The position numbers and the translations under genes were made by a program. A model generated the notes under the pieces. It saw only the letters and a program-made list of their open reading frames with translations, was not told the DNA's origin and made no database searches. A stretch of 64,000 bases of DNA from an uncultured Dysgonomonas sp. (GTDB lineage Bacteria; Bacteroidota; Bacteroidia; Bacteroidales; Dysgonomonadaceae): contig NZ_LT599032.1 in the NCBI RefSeq assembly GCF_900079725.1, positions 2,502,253 through 2,566,252 on the forward strand, given 5' to 3'. Positions 16,621 to 25,100 of the stretch are shown piece by piece (the first letter of the stretch is position 1; each line of letters begins with the position of its first letter).

Positions 16621-17355
16621 ATGAATAAAGGAAAATTTTTCAGAATTATTTTAGCCTTGTCAATAATATTGAATATTGCGACAGTAGCTTATATCGGTAT
16701 CAACTATTATATAAACAGAAAAAACGGCAATATTTTTAAATTGAATGCTTATGCTTGGGCCAACAGCCAGTTGGAAGACCCCGAACCGGGTGAAAACCGG
16801 GTAGTATTTATAGGTAATTCCATTACTGAAAACTGGGTACACCTGAGATATAAGTTTTTTAAGGACAACAATTATACCTGCCGTGGCATTGGCGGGCAGA
16901 CCAGTCCCCTGCTTTTGCTTCGTTTCCGTCGGGATGTCATAGAACTTAAACCCAACGTAGTGGTTATAAATGCAGGCATAAACGATATAGCCGAGAATAC
17001 GGGTGAATATGATTCTGTATTCACAATGGATAATATAAAATCCATGGCGCAACTGGCACAAATAAACGGGATAAAGGTTATACTGACATCTGTACTGCCT
17101 TCGAGCGGATATGGATGGAAAGGGCATATAAGGAATATTACGCAGAAAATAAAAGACCTGAATGTAGAAATAAAGGCTTATGCCGAAGAAAACGACTATG
17201 GATATGTAGATTACTATACTGCTATGGTGAATGATGAAGACAGAGGAATGAAAGAAGGGTATAGTTTCGATAGCCAACATCCAAGCGAAAAAGGCTATTC
17301 GGTTATGGAACCTCTAATACAGAAAGCTATTAATGATGTATTGAATCAAAAATGA
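16621..17355 (+). CDS. SGNH/GDSL-family hydrolase, membrane-anchored
   Basis: An esterase/lipase-type or carbohydrate-deacetylase enzyme of 244 residues. An N-terminal membrane anchor (about 7-30) is followed by the SGNH blocks: I, VVFIGNSIT with nucleophile Ser67; II, RGIGGQTSPLLLLRF (oxyanion Gly); III, VINAGINDI (Gly-x-Asn-Asp); V, FDSQHPSEKGY with Asp217 and His220. The IGGQTS block places it near the platelet-activating-factor acetylhydrolase/sialate-esterase-like set seen in Bacteroidetes glycan metabolism. The substrate is unknown. A paralogue lies two genes downstream, separated by a small barrel protein; the three probably form a unit with 7 bases between the first two. Confidence 0.9.
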   Translation: MNKGKFFRIILALSIILNIATVAYIGINYYINRKNGNIFKLNAYAWANSQLEDPEPGENRVVFIGNSITENWVHLRYKFFKDNNYTCRGIGGQTSPLLLLRFRRDVIELKPNVVVINAGINDIAENTGEYDSVFTMDNIKSMAQLAQINGIKVILTSVLPSSGYGWKGHIRNITQKIKDLNVEIKAYAEENDYGYVDYYTAMVNDEDRGMKEGYSFDSQHPSEKGYSVMEPLIQKAINDVLNQK

Positions 17356-17362
17356 AAACGAT

Positions 17363-17875
17363 ATGAAAAGAGCATTTTTATTATTTTCCTTACTGGCGAG
17401 TATGACGGTTGCCGGATTTTCTCAACAGTTCGATCCGTCGAAACTGTCCGTCGGAGGTAATTTCAGTTTACAGTTTGGTGACTATACTGTTGTGGGTATT
17501 TCCCCGCAGGTAGGATATGATTTTTCCAAATATCTCACTGCAGGAGCAGGTTTCGGATATACTTATTTTAAAGATAAGCATTATGATTATAAATGGAATA
17601 ACAGTTATCTGAGTTTCGATGTATTCGGACGTTTTTATCCTGTCGAATATCTGGTTATCAGTGTACAACCTGAGATCAGCCGTATGTGGCAGAATATAAA
17701 ATATAATGACGGTATGGAATTCAGTGAAAGTAAATTTGTACCTTCGTTCCTCATTGGTGGAGGTGTGCGCCTTGGCGGTATGATGGCCATGATACAATAC
17801 GATGTGGTGCAGGATAAAAATTCACCTTATGGAGATAATATATTTTATAGTGTGGGATATACATTCAGATTTTAA
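17363..17875 (+). CDS. Small outer-membrane beta-barrel protein
   Basis: A 170-residue exported barrel with signal peptide 1-20 (ending GFSQ). It has about eight amphipathic strands, including LSVGGNFSLQFGDYTVVGIS, VGYDFSKYLTAGAGFGYTYF and a final DNIFYSVGYTFRF ending in Phe. This is the usual eight-stranded OmpX/porin-like family of Bacteroidetes. It starts 7 bases after the SGNH hydrolase gene and lies between the two hydrolase paralogues. A structural or small-molecule-passage role is possible; no specific function is visible. Confidence 0.8.
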   Translation: MKRAFLLFSLLASMTVAGFSQQFDPSKLSVGGNFSLQFGDYTVVGISPQVGYDFSKYLTAGAGFGYTYFKDKHYDYKWNNSYLSFDVFGRFYPVEYLVISVQPEISRMWQNIKYNDGMEFSESKFVPSFLIGGGVRLGGMMAMIQYDVVQDKNSPYGDNIFYSVGYTFRF

Positions 17876-17963
17876 GCTCATATTTAGTAAGTAAAACACC
17901 TAAATATAGATATATCATTAAATCCTTTTAAATCACTTATATATAATAAAACTTAAATTAATC

Positions 17964-18653
17964 ATGAAGAAACTTATTTTAATGGCTTCGTTTTTTTCTC
18001 TGTTCAGCCTGTTTTCTAACGCCCAGAATTTTAATGAATTGATAAATTTGAAAAGGTATGCTAAAGCTAATAGCGAATTAGCTGCACCTGCTAAAGGTGA
18101 AAACAGAGTTGTATTCATAGGTAATTCTATTACCGACGGATGGGCGTCTCAGCGTCCCGATTTTTTCAAATCCAATAATTATGTGGGTAGGGGAATAGGT
18201 GGTCAGACCAGTCCGCAACTTTTATCCCGTTTCCGTCAGGATGTTATTAACCTGAAGCCTGCGGCTGTTGTAATTAATATAGGTACAAATGATGTGGCTG
18301 GAAATACAGGGCCTTACGATGCTGATTTTACACTCGGTAATATAAAATCAATGGCAGAACTGGCGAATGCCAATGGAATAAAGGTTATCCTGTCATCAGT
18401 AACTCCGGCAGGAGAATATCCATGGAGAAAAGAGATTAAGGAAGTACCTCTTAAAATTGCTGCATTGAATGCCGGTATTAAGGAATATGCCTCATCTAAT
18501 GGATTTGCTTATATAGATTACTACACTCTCCTGAAAGATGAAAACAGAGCTATGATCGCCGAATACACTACCGATGGTGTACACCTTACAAAAGAAGGTT
18601 ATGCTGTAATGGAAAAGGCAGCAAAGACTGTGATAGATGAAGTACTGAAATAG
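17964..18653 (+). CDS. SGNH/GDSL-family hydrolase, secreted
   Basis: A 229-residue paralogue of the hydrolase at 16621. It has a cleavable signal peptide (residues 1-21, ending NAQ) instead of a membrane anchor. Catalytic blocks: VVFIGNSITDGW with Ser55, GIGGQTSPQLLSRF, VINIGTNDVAGN, and GVHLTKEGY with Asp204 and His207. The two enzymes share long stretches around every block and the lead-in ANSxLxxPxxGENRVVFIGN, so they came from one duplication. This copy is probably free in the periplasm or exported further, so the pair may act on the same substrate in different places. A terminator follows. Confidence 0.9.
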   Translation: MKKLILMASFFSLFSLFSNAQNFNELINLKRYAKANSELAAPAKGENRVVFIGNSITDGWASQRPDFFKSNNYVGRGIGGQTSPQLLSRFRQDVINLKPAAVVINIGTNDVAGNTGPYDADFTLGNIKSMAELANANGIKVILSSVTPAGEYPWRKEIKEVPLKIAALNAGIKEYASSNGFAYIDYYTLLKDENRAMIAEYTTDGVHLTKEGYAVMEKAAKTVIDEVLK

Positions 18654-18674
18654 TTTGGATATATAATATGAATG

Positions 18675-18708
18675 AGCCTTTTAATTATAAGATTAAGAGG
18701 CTTTTTTA
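18675..18708 (+). terminator. Rho-independent terminator after the SGNH hydrolase
   Basis: AGCCTTTTAAT pairs with ATTAAGAGGCT (one wobble), followed by TTTTTTA, 21 bases past the stop codon. Confidence 0.8.
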
Positions 18709-18759
18709 TGTAATAAAGTTTAAGATTAACAATATTAAAAGCGATAAATAAAAAAATAG

Positions 18760-18767
18760 TAACTTTG
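18760..18767 (+). promoter_or_regulatory. -7 promoter box for ychF
   Basis: TAACTTTG, exact TAnnTTTG, 26 bases before the ychF start codon and after the terminator of the previous unit. Confidence 0.6.
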
Positions 18768-18793
18768 TACCCAAAATAATTTAAAACTGAATA

Positions 18794-19897
18794 ATGGCAT
18801 TACAATGTGGTATAGTAGGCCTTCCGAATGTAGGAAAATCTACTCTTTTCAATTGCTTGTCGAATGCGAAGGCACAATCGGCAAATTTTCCGTTCTGTAC
18901 TATCGAACCGAATGTAGGTGTTATTACCGTACCTGATGAAAGGTTGAACAAACTTTCGGAACTGGTAAAACCTAACCGTATAGTGCCTACTACTGTCGAA
19001 ATAGTGGATATAGCAGGTCTTGTAAAAGGTGCGAGCAAAGGAGAAGGATTAGGGAATAAGTTCCTTGCCAATATCCGCGAAACAGATGCCATATTGCATG
19101 TTCTTCGTTGCTTCGATGATGATAATATTACACATGTAGATGGTAGTGTAAATCCTGTTCGTGATAAGGAGATTATAGATATAGAGTTGCAATTAAAGGA
19201 CTTGGAAACTATCCAATCCCGTATACAAAAAGTAGAAAAGCAAGCTAAAACAGGAGGTGACAAGGATGCTAAACGTGCTTATGATATCCTATTACAGTTT
19301 AAAGAAGCCTTGGAACAAGGCAAATCTGCCCGCACAGTAAAATTCGATAACAAAGAAGATGAAAAAATAGCCCGGGAAGTTTATTTGCTTACCTACAAGC
19401 CTGTACTCTATGTATGTAATGTAGACGAAGCCAGTGCTGTATCGGGTAATAAATATGTGGAGCAAGTACGTGAATCGGTGAAAGACGAAGATGCTGAAAT
19501 ACTGATTGTAGCTGCAAAGATAGAATCGGAAATAGCTGAATTTGAATCATATGAAGAGCGTGAAATGTTCCTTTCCGAAATAGGGTTGCAAGAATCCGGA
19601 GTGGCACGCCTTATTAAGTCGGCTTATAAATTATTAGGCTTACAGACATATTTCACAGCCGGAGTTCAGGAAGTACGTGCATGGACATTTACAGCAGGAT
19701 GGAAAGCTCCTCAATGTGCAGGCGTAATACATACCGATTTTGAAAAAGGATTTATCCGTGCAGAGGTAATTAAGTATAACGATTTTATTACTCTGGGTTC
19801 CGAAGCTGCAGTAAAAGAAGCCGGAAAGATGAATGTGGAAGGTAAAGAATACATCGTTCAGGACGGAGATATAATGCATTTCCGATTTAATGTGTAA
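18794..19897 (+). CDS. ychF: Redox-regulated ATPase YchF (Obg-family OLA1 homologue)
   Basis: A universally conserved ribosome-associated P-loop protein of 367 residues that hydrolyses ATP rather than GTP. It begins ALQCGIVGLPNVGKSTLFNC with the P-loop GLPNVGKS at 8-15; G3 is DIAGLVKGASKGEGLGNKFL; the G4 position reads NVDE instead of NKxD, the change that gives ATP preference. The coiled coil lies at about 130-200, and the C-terminal TGS domain contains FFTAGVQEVRAWT and YIVQDGDIMHFRFNV. Length is standard. A downstream glycosyltransferase gene begins 17 bases after its stop. Confidence 0.97.
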   Translation: MALQCGIVGLPNVGKSTLFNCLSNAKAQSANFPFCTIEPNVGVITVPDERLNKLSELVKPNRIVPTTVEIVDIAGLVKGASKGEGLGNKFLANIRETDAILHVLRCFDDDNITHVDGSVNPVRDKEIIDIELQLKDLETIQSRIQKVEKQAKTGGDKDAKRAYDILLQFKEALEQGKSARTVKFDNKEDEKIAREVYLLTYKPVLYVCNVDEASAVSGNKYVEQVRESVKDEDAEILIVAAKIESEIAEFESYEEREMFLSEIGLQESGVARLIKSAYKLLGLQTYFTAGVQEVRAWTFTAGWKAPQCAGVIHTDFEKGFIRAEVIKYNDFITLGSEAAVKEAGKMNVEGKEYIVQDGDIMHFRFNV

Positions 19898-19914
19898 AAG
19901 ATAACCTTAAGGTT

Positions 19915-20736
19915 ATGATAATAAACTATGATTCTCCAGGTCAGTTATGCAACAGAATATGGTCATTGTTACCCTCTATTGCTTACGGGCTCGAATATAA
20001 AGAGAAAGTCCTTGCGATAAATCTCGATAAGTATTCGGTAGACTTTGAGAATCTGAATAGTAATAAATATATCCGGTTTGCTTCCCGGAAACTTGTCCAA
20101 AGATTCCTTTTATCTATGAAAGCGAGAGGATATATACAGAACGGAAAGCCTAATATTTTTTCGAAGCTGTTTAAGCTCAATCTGATAGAAGGTTGGTCGA
20201 ATCGTTTGGGCAATGAACAATTAGTAATAAGACATTCCGATGAAATAAGGAAGATATTCACATTCAGGAGTGAAGTGACAGATACGGTAGACACTGTATT
20301 TTCAAAATTCAATGATACTATTATCATTGGTGTGCATATTCGCAGGGGCGATTATGCTGAATGGAATAATGGCATTTATTATTATACTGATGCAGAATAT
20401 CTTCATGTAATGAAGAGCATAGAGAAGCAATTTGAAGATAAGGGAAAGAATATAAAATTCCTGTTATGCTCGAATGAAAAAATTGATCTTCAGTATTTCA
20501 AAGAATTGGATTGCTTTATAATACCAGATTCGTCAGGTCCTAAAGATTTGTATGCTTTGTCGAAGTGTTTATATATAACAGGCCCGCCGAGTTCATATTC
20601 GCAGTGGGCTTCCTATTTAGGAAAGAAGCCTCTCAGGCTGATACTAAAAGCTAATGAAAACGTCTTATTATCCGAGTTTTCGCAGATTATAGCATTGAAT
20701 AAATTAGAAAACGGAGACGTTATTAATATAGATTAA
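19915..20736 (+). CDS. Glycosyltransferase family 11-like protein (alpha-1,2-fucosyltransferase fold)
   Basis: A 273-residue cytoplasmic glycosyltransferase candidate. The start NYDSPGQLCNRIWSLLPSIA resembles the GDP-sugar-binding lead of fucosyltransferase-fold enzymes (cf. GGLGNQ), and residues 139-151 contain GVHIRRGDYAEWN, the HxRRGDY motif that binds GDP-fucose in GT11 and NodZ-type enzymes. The later FLLCSNEKIDLQYFKEL and TGPPSSYSQWASYLG (the conserved SSFSxWA-type segment) fit the family. The sugar donor is inferred from the fold only. It is close behind ychF, away from any capsule locus, so its acceptor cannot be guessed. Confidence 0.75.
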   Translation: MIINYDSPGQLCNRIWSLLPSIAYGLEYKEKVLAINLDKYSVDFENLNSNKYIRFASRKLVQRFLLSMKARGYIQNGKPNIFSKLFKLNLIEGWSNRLGNEQLVIRHSDEIRKIFTFRSEVTDTVDTVFSKFNDTIIIGVHIRRGDYAEWNNGIYYYTDAEYLHVMKSIEKQFEDKGKNIKFLLCSNEKIDLQYFKELDCFIIPDSSGPKDLYALSKCLYITGPPSSYSQWASYLGKKPLRLILKANENVLLSEFSQIIALNKLENGDVINID

Positions 20737-20760
20737 ATAAACCTTAAAATAGCACATAAT

Positions 20761-21195
20761 ATGATTAGTCCAGCAGACAAAAAAGATTACCCGGTGCTGA
20801 TAGCTGTATGGGAAAGTGCTGTAAAAGCTACTCATGATTTTCTGTCAGACGAAGATTTTGAATTTTATAAAAAACATATACCCATCTATTTTGAGCATGT
20901 GTCGTTATATAAATATAAAGATGACAAGGGTATTGTTAAAGCATTTCTTGGAGTGGCGGACAATAGCATCGAAATGTTATTTGTAGATAATGAAAGCCGC
21001 GGATCAGGTATAGGCAAGATATTACTGGACTATGCCGTAAATAAGCTGAATGCCAGAAATGTAGATGTAAATGAACAGAATAAGCAGGCCTTAGATTTCT
21101 ATTATCATTTTGGTTTTAAAGAAGTAAGCCGCGACGAATATGATGGCGAAGGAAAAGGTTATCCTATCTTGCATTTAGTTAAGCCGGAAGAATAA
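20761..21195 (+). CDS. GNAT-family N-acetyltransferase
   Basis: A 144-residue acetyl-CoA-dependent acetyltransferase. The N-terminal helix pair (KDYPVLIAVWESAVKATHDF) is followed by beta-strands ending EMLFVDNESRGSGIGKILLD, where RGSGIGK is the pyrophosphate-binding Q/RxxGxG/A motif. The C-terminal NEQNKQALDFYYHFGF segment is the GNAT motif B. The THDFLSDEDF element is typical of the YjaB-like branch. The acceptor amine is unknown. It starts 24 bases after the glycosyltransferase gene and may be co-transcribed with it. Confidence 0.85.
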   Translation: MISPADKKDYPVLIAVWESAVKATHDFLSDEDFEFYKKHIPIYFEHVSLYKYKDDKGIVKAFLGVADNSIEMLFVDNESRGSGIGKILLDYAVNKLNARNVDVNEQNKQALDFYYHFGFKEVSRDEYDGEGKGYPILHLVKPEE

Positions 21196-21309
21196 TAAAG
21201 AGAAAAAATTAGTTTACTTTGTACATCATTTGTTTACTTATAAATGGATGTTGCATATATAAAAAATAATAAAAAGGTCTGGGACCTTAATGTTTTAAAT
21301 ACCTGAGAT

Positions 21310-21963
21310 ATGGCTCAAAAAAATAAAATCACTACGGTATTGTTCGGTTTAGATGGGGTTGTTGTAGACACAGAACATGATTATGACAAGTTTTGGAGTA
21401 AAATAGCACAAGACAATGAACTGAAAATAAATAACTTTCCTGATATAATAAAAGGAATGACCCTAAATTCGATTATAGAGCTTTATTTTGCTATCTCCAG
21501 CCCCGAAGAAAAACAGGCTATAAGACAGGCATGCTCTGATATGGAACAATCTATCGATTATAAAAAGATAGTTATTCCTGGTGTACTCGATTTTATTCAA
21601 TATATCAAAAAAGAAGGTTATAAGGTAGGTTTGGTAACCAGTTCCCCTGCCAGCAAAGTAAAAGTTGCACTTGCTCAGTTGTCATTAGAGGATGCGTTTG
21701 ATACGGTGATTACATCCGATAGCATAAAGAAAGGTAAACCAGATCCTATGGGATATGTTTTAGCAAAGAACAACTTAGGTGTTTTGTCTTCCGAATGTGC
21801 TGTATTTGAAGATTCTTTTACAGGTATTAAAGCTGCTACATATGCATTTATGCGTGTGATAGGTATTTCCACCACATTATCGGCCGATTATCTGAAAGAT
21901 TATACTTATGCCGTTGTATCTGACTTTTCGGATACAGATAAATTGAAAACACTTTTGGGATAA
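21310..21963 (+). CDS. HAD-superfamily protein (beta-phosphoglucomutase-like) lacking the nucleophilic Asp
   Basis: A 217-residue protein of the HAD subfamily I with an alpha-helical cap (about 20-85). Motif I, normally F-D-x-D-G, reads LFGLDGVVVDTE here: Gly13 replaces the Asp that forms the phospho-aspartate, while Asp15 is kept. The codon is GGT, one transition from GAT. Motif II (LVTSSPASK), motif III (KKGKPDPMGY) and motif IV (VFEDSFTGIKAA) are intact. With no nucleophile the usual phosphatase or mutase chemistry should fail, unless a sequencing error explains the base. The protein could retain ligand binding. It is followed by a strong terminator. Confidence 0.85.
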   Translation: MAQKNKITTVLFGLDGVVVDTEHDYDKFWSKIAQDNELKINNFPDIIKGMTLNSIIELYFAISSPEEKQAIRQACSDMEQSIDYKKIVIPGVLDFIQYIKKEGYKVGLVTSSPASKVKVALAQLSLEDAFDTVITSDSIKKGKPDPMGYVLAKNNLGVLSSECAVFEDSFTGIKAATYAFMRVIGISTTLSADYLKDYTYAVVSDFSDTDKLKTLLG

Positions 21964-21988
21964 AAACAATAATTAGATATATGATTGA

Positions 21989-22018
21989 AGAGTACCTGTG
22001 TGTAGTGTACTCTTTTTT
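21989..22018 (+). terminator. Rho-independent terminator after the HAD gene
   Basis: AGAGTAC pairs with GTACTCT around an 11-base loop, followed by TTTTT, 26 bases past the stop. Confidence 0.8.
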
Positions 22019-22062
22019 CATTTTATACTTTGAATATTTGAATAGATAGCTATTTTCTAATA

Positions 22063-22088
22063 TTTCAAAGAACAATAAGCTGACAGCT
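22063..22088. repeat. TTTCAAAGA...AAGCT dispersed repeat, copy 1
   Basis: TTTCAAAGAACAATAAGCTG followed by ACAGCT. Similar segments lie at 25285-25310 and 56359-56384, all just past the 3' ends of genes. Confidence 0.4.
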
Positions 22089-22142
22089 CTATACTGACAA
22101 CTCATTATATTGATAAAATTTTTCTGACAAAATACAAAATAC

Positions 22143-23459
22143 CTAGATTTTCTTATTTTCTGGGAAATAAATATCGAATCTTGTCCATCCATTCTCAGAT
22201 TTCAGATCGAATTTACAGTTGTGATTTATCAGTACCTCACGTACGAACATCAAACCTATCCCCTGCCCTGACGACTTTGTAGTAAAGAATGGTGTAAAAA
22301 GCTTTTGTTTTACATCATCAGGTATTTCGGGACCATTATTTGCAATTTGGATAGATAAAGGGTTCGATCGCGTGGCTATTCGTATCTCCCCATTCTCCCT
22401 GATAGCTTCATAAGCGTTTTTAATCACATTTACGAGCACTTGTTCAAATTGTATACCATCCAAGCGGATAATGTTATTATCTTCCGTTAAATCCAATTTA
22501 AGGCCTATATTGCGGTGTTTACATTCGAGCCGTGTAAGTGCATCTACCGAACGTGCGAGTTCATTGAGGTCTGTTTCTGTCAGGGAAGGCTCAGGGATTT
22601 TAACCACTTCGGCAAAGTTGCTGATAAAGTAACCCAGATGCCTGCACCTGTCGAAAGATGCATCTACCGCAGGAAGCACATCTGCCAGTTCGTTATCATC
22701 ATTTTGTCGTAGGATATCCGATATTACATTCAAAGTAGAACTGACAGCACCTACCGAATTATTTACTTCATGCGCCATCATACGGATAATGTTTTCGTAC
22801 GATTTCTTTTCTATTTCCAGCAATTCATGGGTGAGTTCTTCTATCAGTATAAATGGATGGGAAAAGCCCCTGTCGATAAATGAAGAGCGTATGCAGCGGT
22901 ACATGGTGATACCCGAACTCCTGATAACTACATCTTCACTTGCTTTAAGCATTTCCAGCTGACTGCCTATGCTGATACCCGAATCTGAAAGTTTCTTCCC
23001 TTTTACTTCGTTTATATTATTAATGTCGAGTAAACGCAGGCCTGAAGGATTGATCTCGGAAATATGGTCGTCAAAATCAAGGATAATTACTCCCTGTGGC
23101 GATGCCTGAATAAGCAGATCCAGAAAGTGGTTCTTTTCCCTTACCTGTAAGCGTTCGTCTTTCAACTGGTCCATCATTTTGTTGAAGATCGAAATCAGTT
23201 TATTGGCTTCACTATCGGAGATAAGGCGTAAGCGTGTCGAAAAATCCTGTTCTTTCAGCAGTTCCATCCCATCAGCTATTATCTGGTAGGGTTTTATCAG
23301 CCGGTAATATAAAATTACGAACAAGATAATAGCCAGAATGGCCACACCCTCTATTATCATAAATTTATATATATCCGTTTTATAAAAAAGGAACCCGATG
23401 GAAAGCAGTGCTCCAAATACCAATATAACCAATAGCCAAAAGAGAATTTTCGATTTCAT
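22143..23459 (-). CDS. Sensor histidine kinase (NtrY-like) of the export-locus two-component pair
   Basis: A 438-residue inner-membrane kinase. Two membrane helices (about 5-24 and 32-52) enclose a very short loop, so it probably senses something in or near the membrane. A HAMP-like linker (about 50-105) leads to a PAS-like domain (110-200). The phospho-acceptor is His230 in MMAHEVNNSVGAVSSTLN. The ATPase domain has N box VLVNVIKNAYEAI, G1 IQIANNGPEIPDD and G2 SSGQGIGLMFV. Its start lies 4 bases from the stop of the NtrC-type regulator gene, so the pair is translated from one message, and both adjoin the ABC export locus. Confidence 0.93.
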   Translation of the reverse strand: MKSKILFWLLVILVFGALLSIGFLFYKTDIYKFMIIEGVAILAIILFVILYYRLIKPYQIIADGMELLKEQDFSTRLRLISDSEANKLISIFNKMMDQLKDERLQVREKNHFLDLLIQASPQGVIILDFDDHISEINPSGLRLLDINNINEVKGKKLSDSGISIGSQLEMLKASEDVVIRSSGITMYRCIRSSFIDRGFSHPFILIEELTHELLEIEKKSYENIIRMMAHEVNNSVGAVSSTLNVISDILRQNDDNELADVLPAVDASFDRCRHLGYFISNFAEVVKIPEPSLTETDLNELARSVDALTRLECKHRNIGLKLDLTEDNNIIRLDGIQFEQVLVNVIKNAYEAIRENGEIRIATRSNPLSIQIANNGPEIPDDVKQKLFTPFFTTKSSGQGIGLMFVREVLINHNCKFDLKSENGWTRFDIYFPENKKI

Positions 23460-23463
23460 ACGA

Positions 23464-24828
23464 TTATTGTTCGTTGCTGCTTATACCATATTTTTCCATA
23501 CGCCTGTATAGAGCCTGACGTGTCAGTCCCAGAGCCATTGCCACTTTAGAATGATTGTTCCCATATAGCTCTATCGCTTTCAAAATCATGTTTTTTTCCA
23601 GTTCTTCCAGAGGGTAAACAGAATCGGGTAATCCGGCGGAAGGACCGGGTATTTCCGTATATTGTTCTTTAAAATCCTTATCAGTAATAAGATCTTTACC
23701 CGATACAAGTATAACGCGGTCGACCAGGTTTTTCAATTCGCGGATGTTTCCCGGATAAGGAAGCCTTTGCAGGTAATTCATTGCATCGGATGAAATTTCT
23801 ATACTATCCAGTCCGTTCAGTTCTGCTTGTTTCTTTGCAAAATGATTGACCAGTAAAGGAATGTCTTCTATACGTTCACGCAACGAAGGCACACGAATAG
23901 TAATTAAATTGATACGATAAAACAGGTCTTCGCGGAAAGTACCTTTCGATACCATTTCGGCCAGATTTCTGTTTGTCGCACTTATTACCCGTATATCTAC
24001 CTGCTTTTGTTTGCTATCGCCGAGCGATTCGAACGTTTTATCCTGTAATACCCGCAGCAGTTTTACCTGGCAGGTGGCATCCAGCTCTCCTATTTCATCC
24101 AGGAAGATACTCCCTTTATTCGCCAGCTCGAAGCGCCCTACCCTATCGTAATGCGCATCTGTAAAGGCTCCTTTCTTATGACCAAACATCTCGCTTTCGA
24201 ACAATGATTGGGAAATACCTCCCAGATTGACTTTTACAAATGGGTTTTTACTGCGGTTACTATTTTCATGTATTGCCTCGGCTATCAGTTCTTTACCTGT
24301 CCCACTCTCGCCTGTTATCAGTACAGATGCATTGGTTTTGGCTATACGCGAAATGGTATTGAATACATTTTGTAAGAGTGGTGACCTGCCTATAATTCTG
24401 TCGCTTCGGAAAGCCTTTATTGTTGGAGTGATGTCGGTTTCCGTTTCTTTTTCTGTTTCTTCTTTTAGCTGTATGGCAGTTTGTATGGTATTCAGCAAAG
24501 CCAGATTATTCCAGGGTTTGGTTACAAAATCGAATGCACCTGCTTGTATTCCTTTTACTGCCAGACTGATAGAACCCCATGCCGTAATCAGTATCACAGG
24601 TACATCAGGTGCGAATATTTTCACTTGCCGAAGTAGTGTAAGGCCTTCTTCGCCACTGGTACCTTTTGTATAATTCATATCCATCAGGATGAGGTCGGGT
24701 AGGGTAGTGCGCACAAAGTCAATGGCTTCCTGCGAGGAAGCAACATTTGCTGTCTTATATCCGGCCCGGTTAAGAACCAGAGTCAGTGAAGAACGTATGG
24801 CAGCATCATCGTCGCAAATTAATATCAT
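23464..24828 (-). CDS. Sigma-54-dependent response regulator (NtrC family)
   Basis: A 454-residue activator of RpoN-RNA polymerase. The receiver domain (1-115) has the acidic pair DDD at 6-8, phospho-acceptor Asp50 (LILMDMNY) and Lys104. The AAA+ domain has Walker A GESGTGKE at 173-180, the sigma-54-contacting loop GAFTDA at 220-225, Walker B GSIFLDEIGE, and the arginine-finger region YRLEDLFYR-like (FREDLFYRIN). A Fis-type HTH ends the protein (HSKVAMALGLTRQALYRRME). Its target is probably the adjacent export operon. A 500-base repeat-filled gap separates it from tolC, so it has its own transcript with the kinase. Confidence 0.95.
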   Translation of the reverse strand: MILICDDDAAIRSSLTLVLNRAGYKTANVASSQEAIDFVRTTLPDLILMDMNYTKGTSGEEGLTLLRQVKIFAPDVPVILITAWGSISLAVKGIQAGAFDFVTKPWNNLALLNTIQTAIQLKEETEKETETDITPTIKAFRSDRIIGRSPLLQNVFNTISRIAKTNASVLITGESGTGKELIAEAIHENSNRSKNPFVKVNLGGISQSLFESEMFGHKKGAFTDAHYDRVGRFELANKGSIFLDEIGELDATCQVKLLRVLQDKTFESLGDSKQKQVDIRVISATNRNLAEMVSKGTFREDLFYRINLITIRVPSLRERIEDIPLLVNHFAKKQAELNGLDSIEISSDAMNYLQRLPYPGNIRELKNLVDRVILVSGKDLITDKDFKEQYTEIPGPSAGLPDSVYPLEELEKNMILKAIELYGNNHSKVAMALGLTRQALYRRMEKYGISSNEQ

Positions 24829-24880
24829 AGATTATCTTTTTTGAATCAGTAAAAATAATTATTTCCAGTATATTGAATCG

Positions 24881-25060
24881 AAAAAAGTAACAAAAGTAAC
24901 ACCTTTTACACATTTTGAATGGTTGTTACTTTTTGGTTTTCTTACATCAGATCATTTTCAACTAAAAAAGTAACACATTTTTCGGTCAACTGTTTCTTGC
25001 TATCTCAAAAAGTAACAAAAGTAACAGGATCTTGTCTATTATTCTACTGTTACTTTTTCA
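24881..25060. repeat. Cluster of GTAAC-rich repeats
   Basis: AAAAAAGTAACAAAAGTAAC at 24881-24900, then inverted TGTTACTTTTT at about 24924, AAAAAAGTAACACATTTTT at 24964, AAAAAGTAACAAAAGTAACA at 25007-25026, and inverted CTGTTACTTTTTC at 25047. Direct and inverted copies alternate, so transcripts could fold. The first copy is close to an exact match of 503-540. Confidence 0.65.
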
Positions 25061-25100
25061 TTATTAAATTATCAAAGAACGATACATATGACTATAGATA

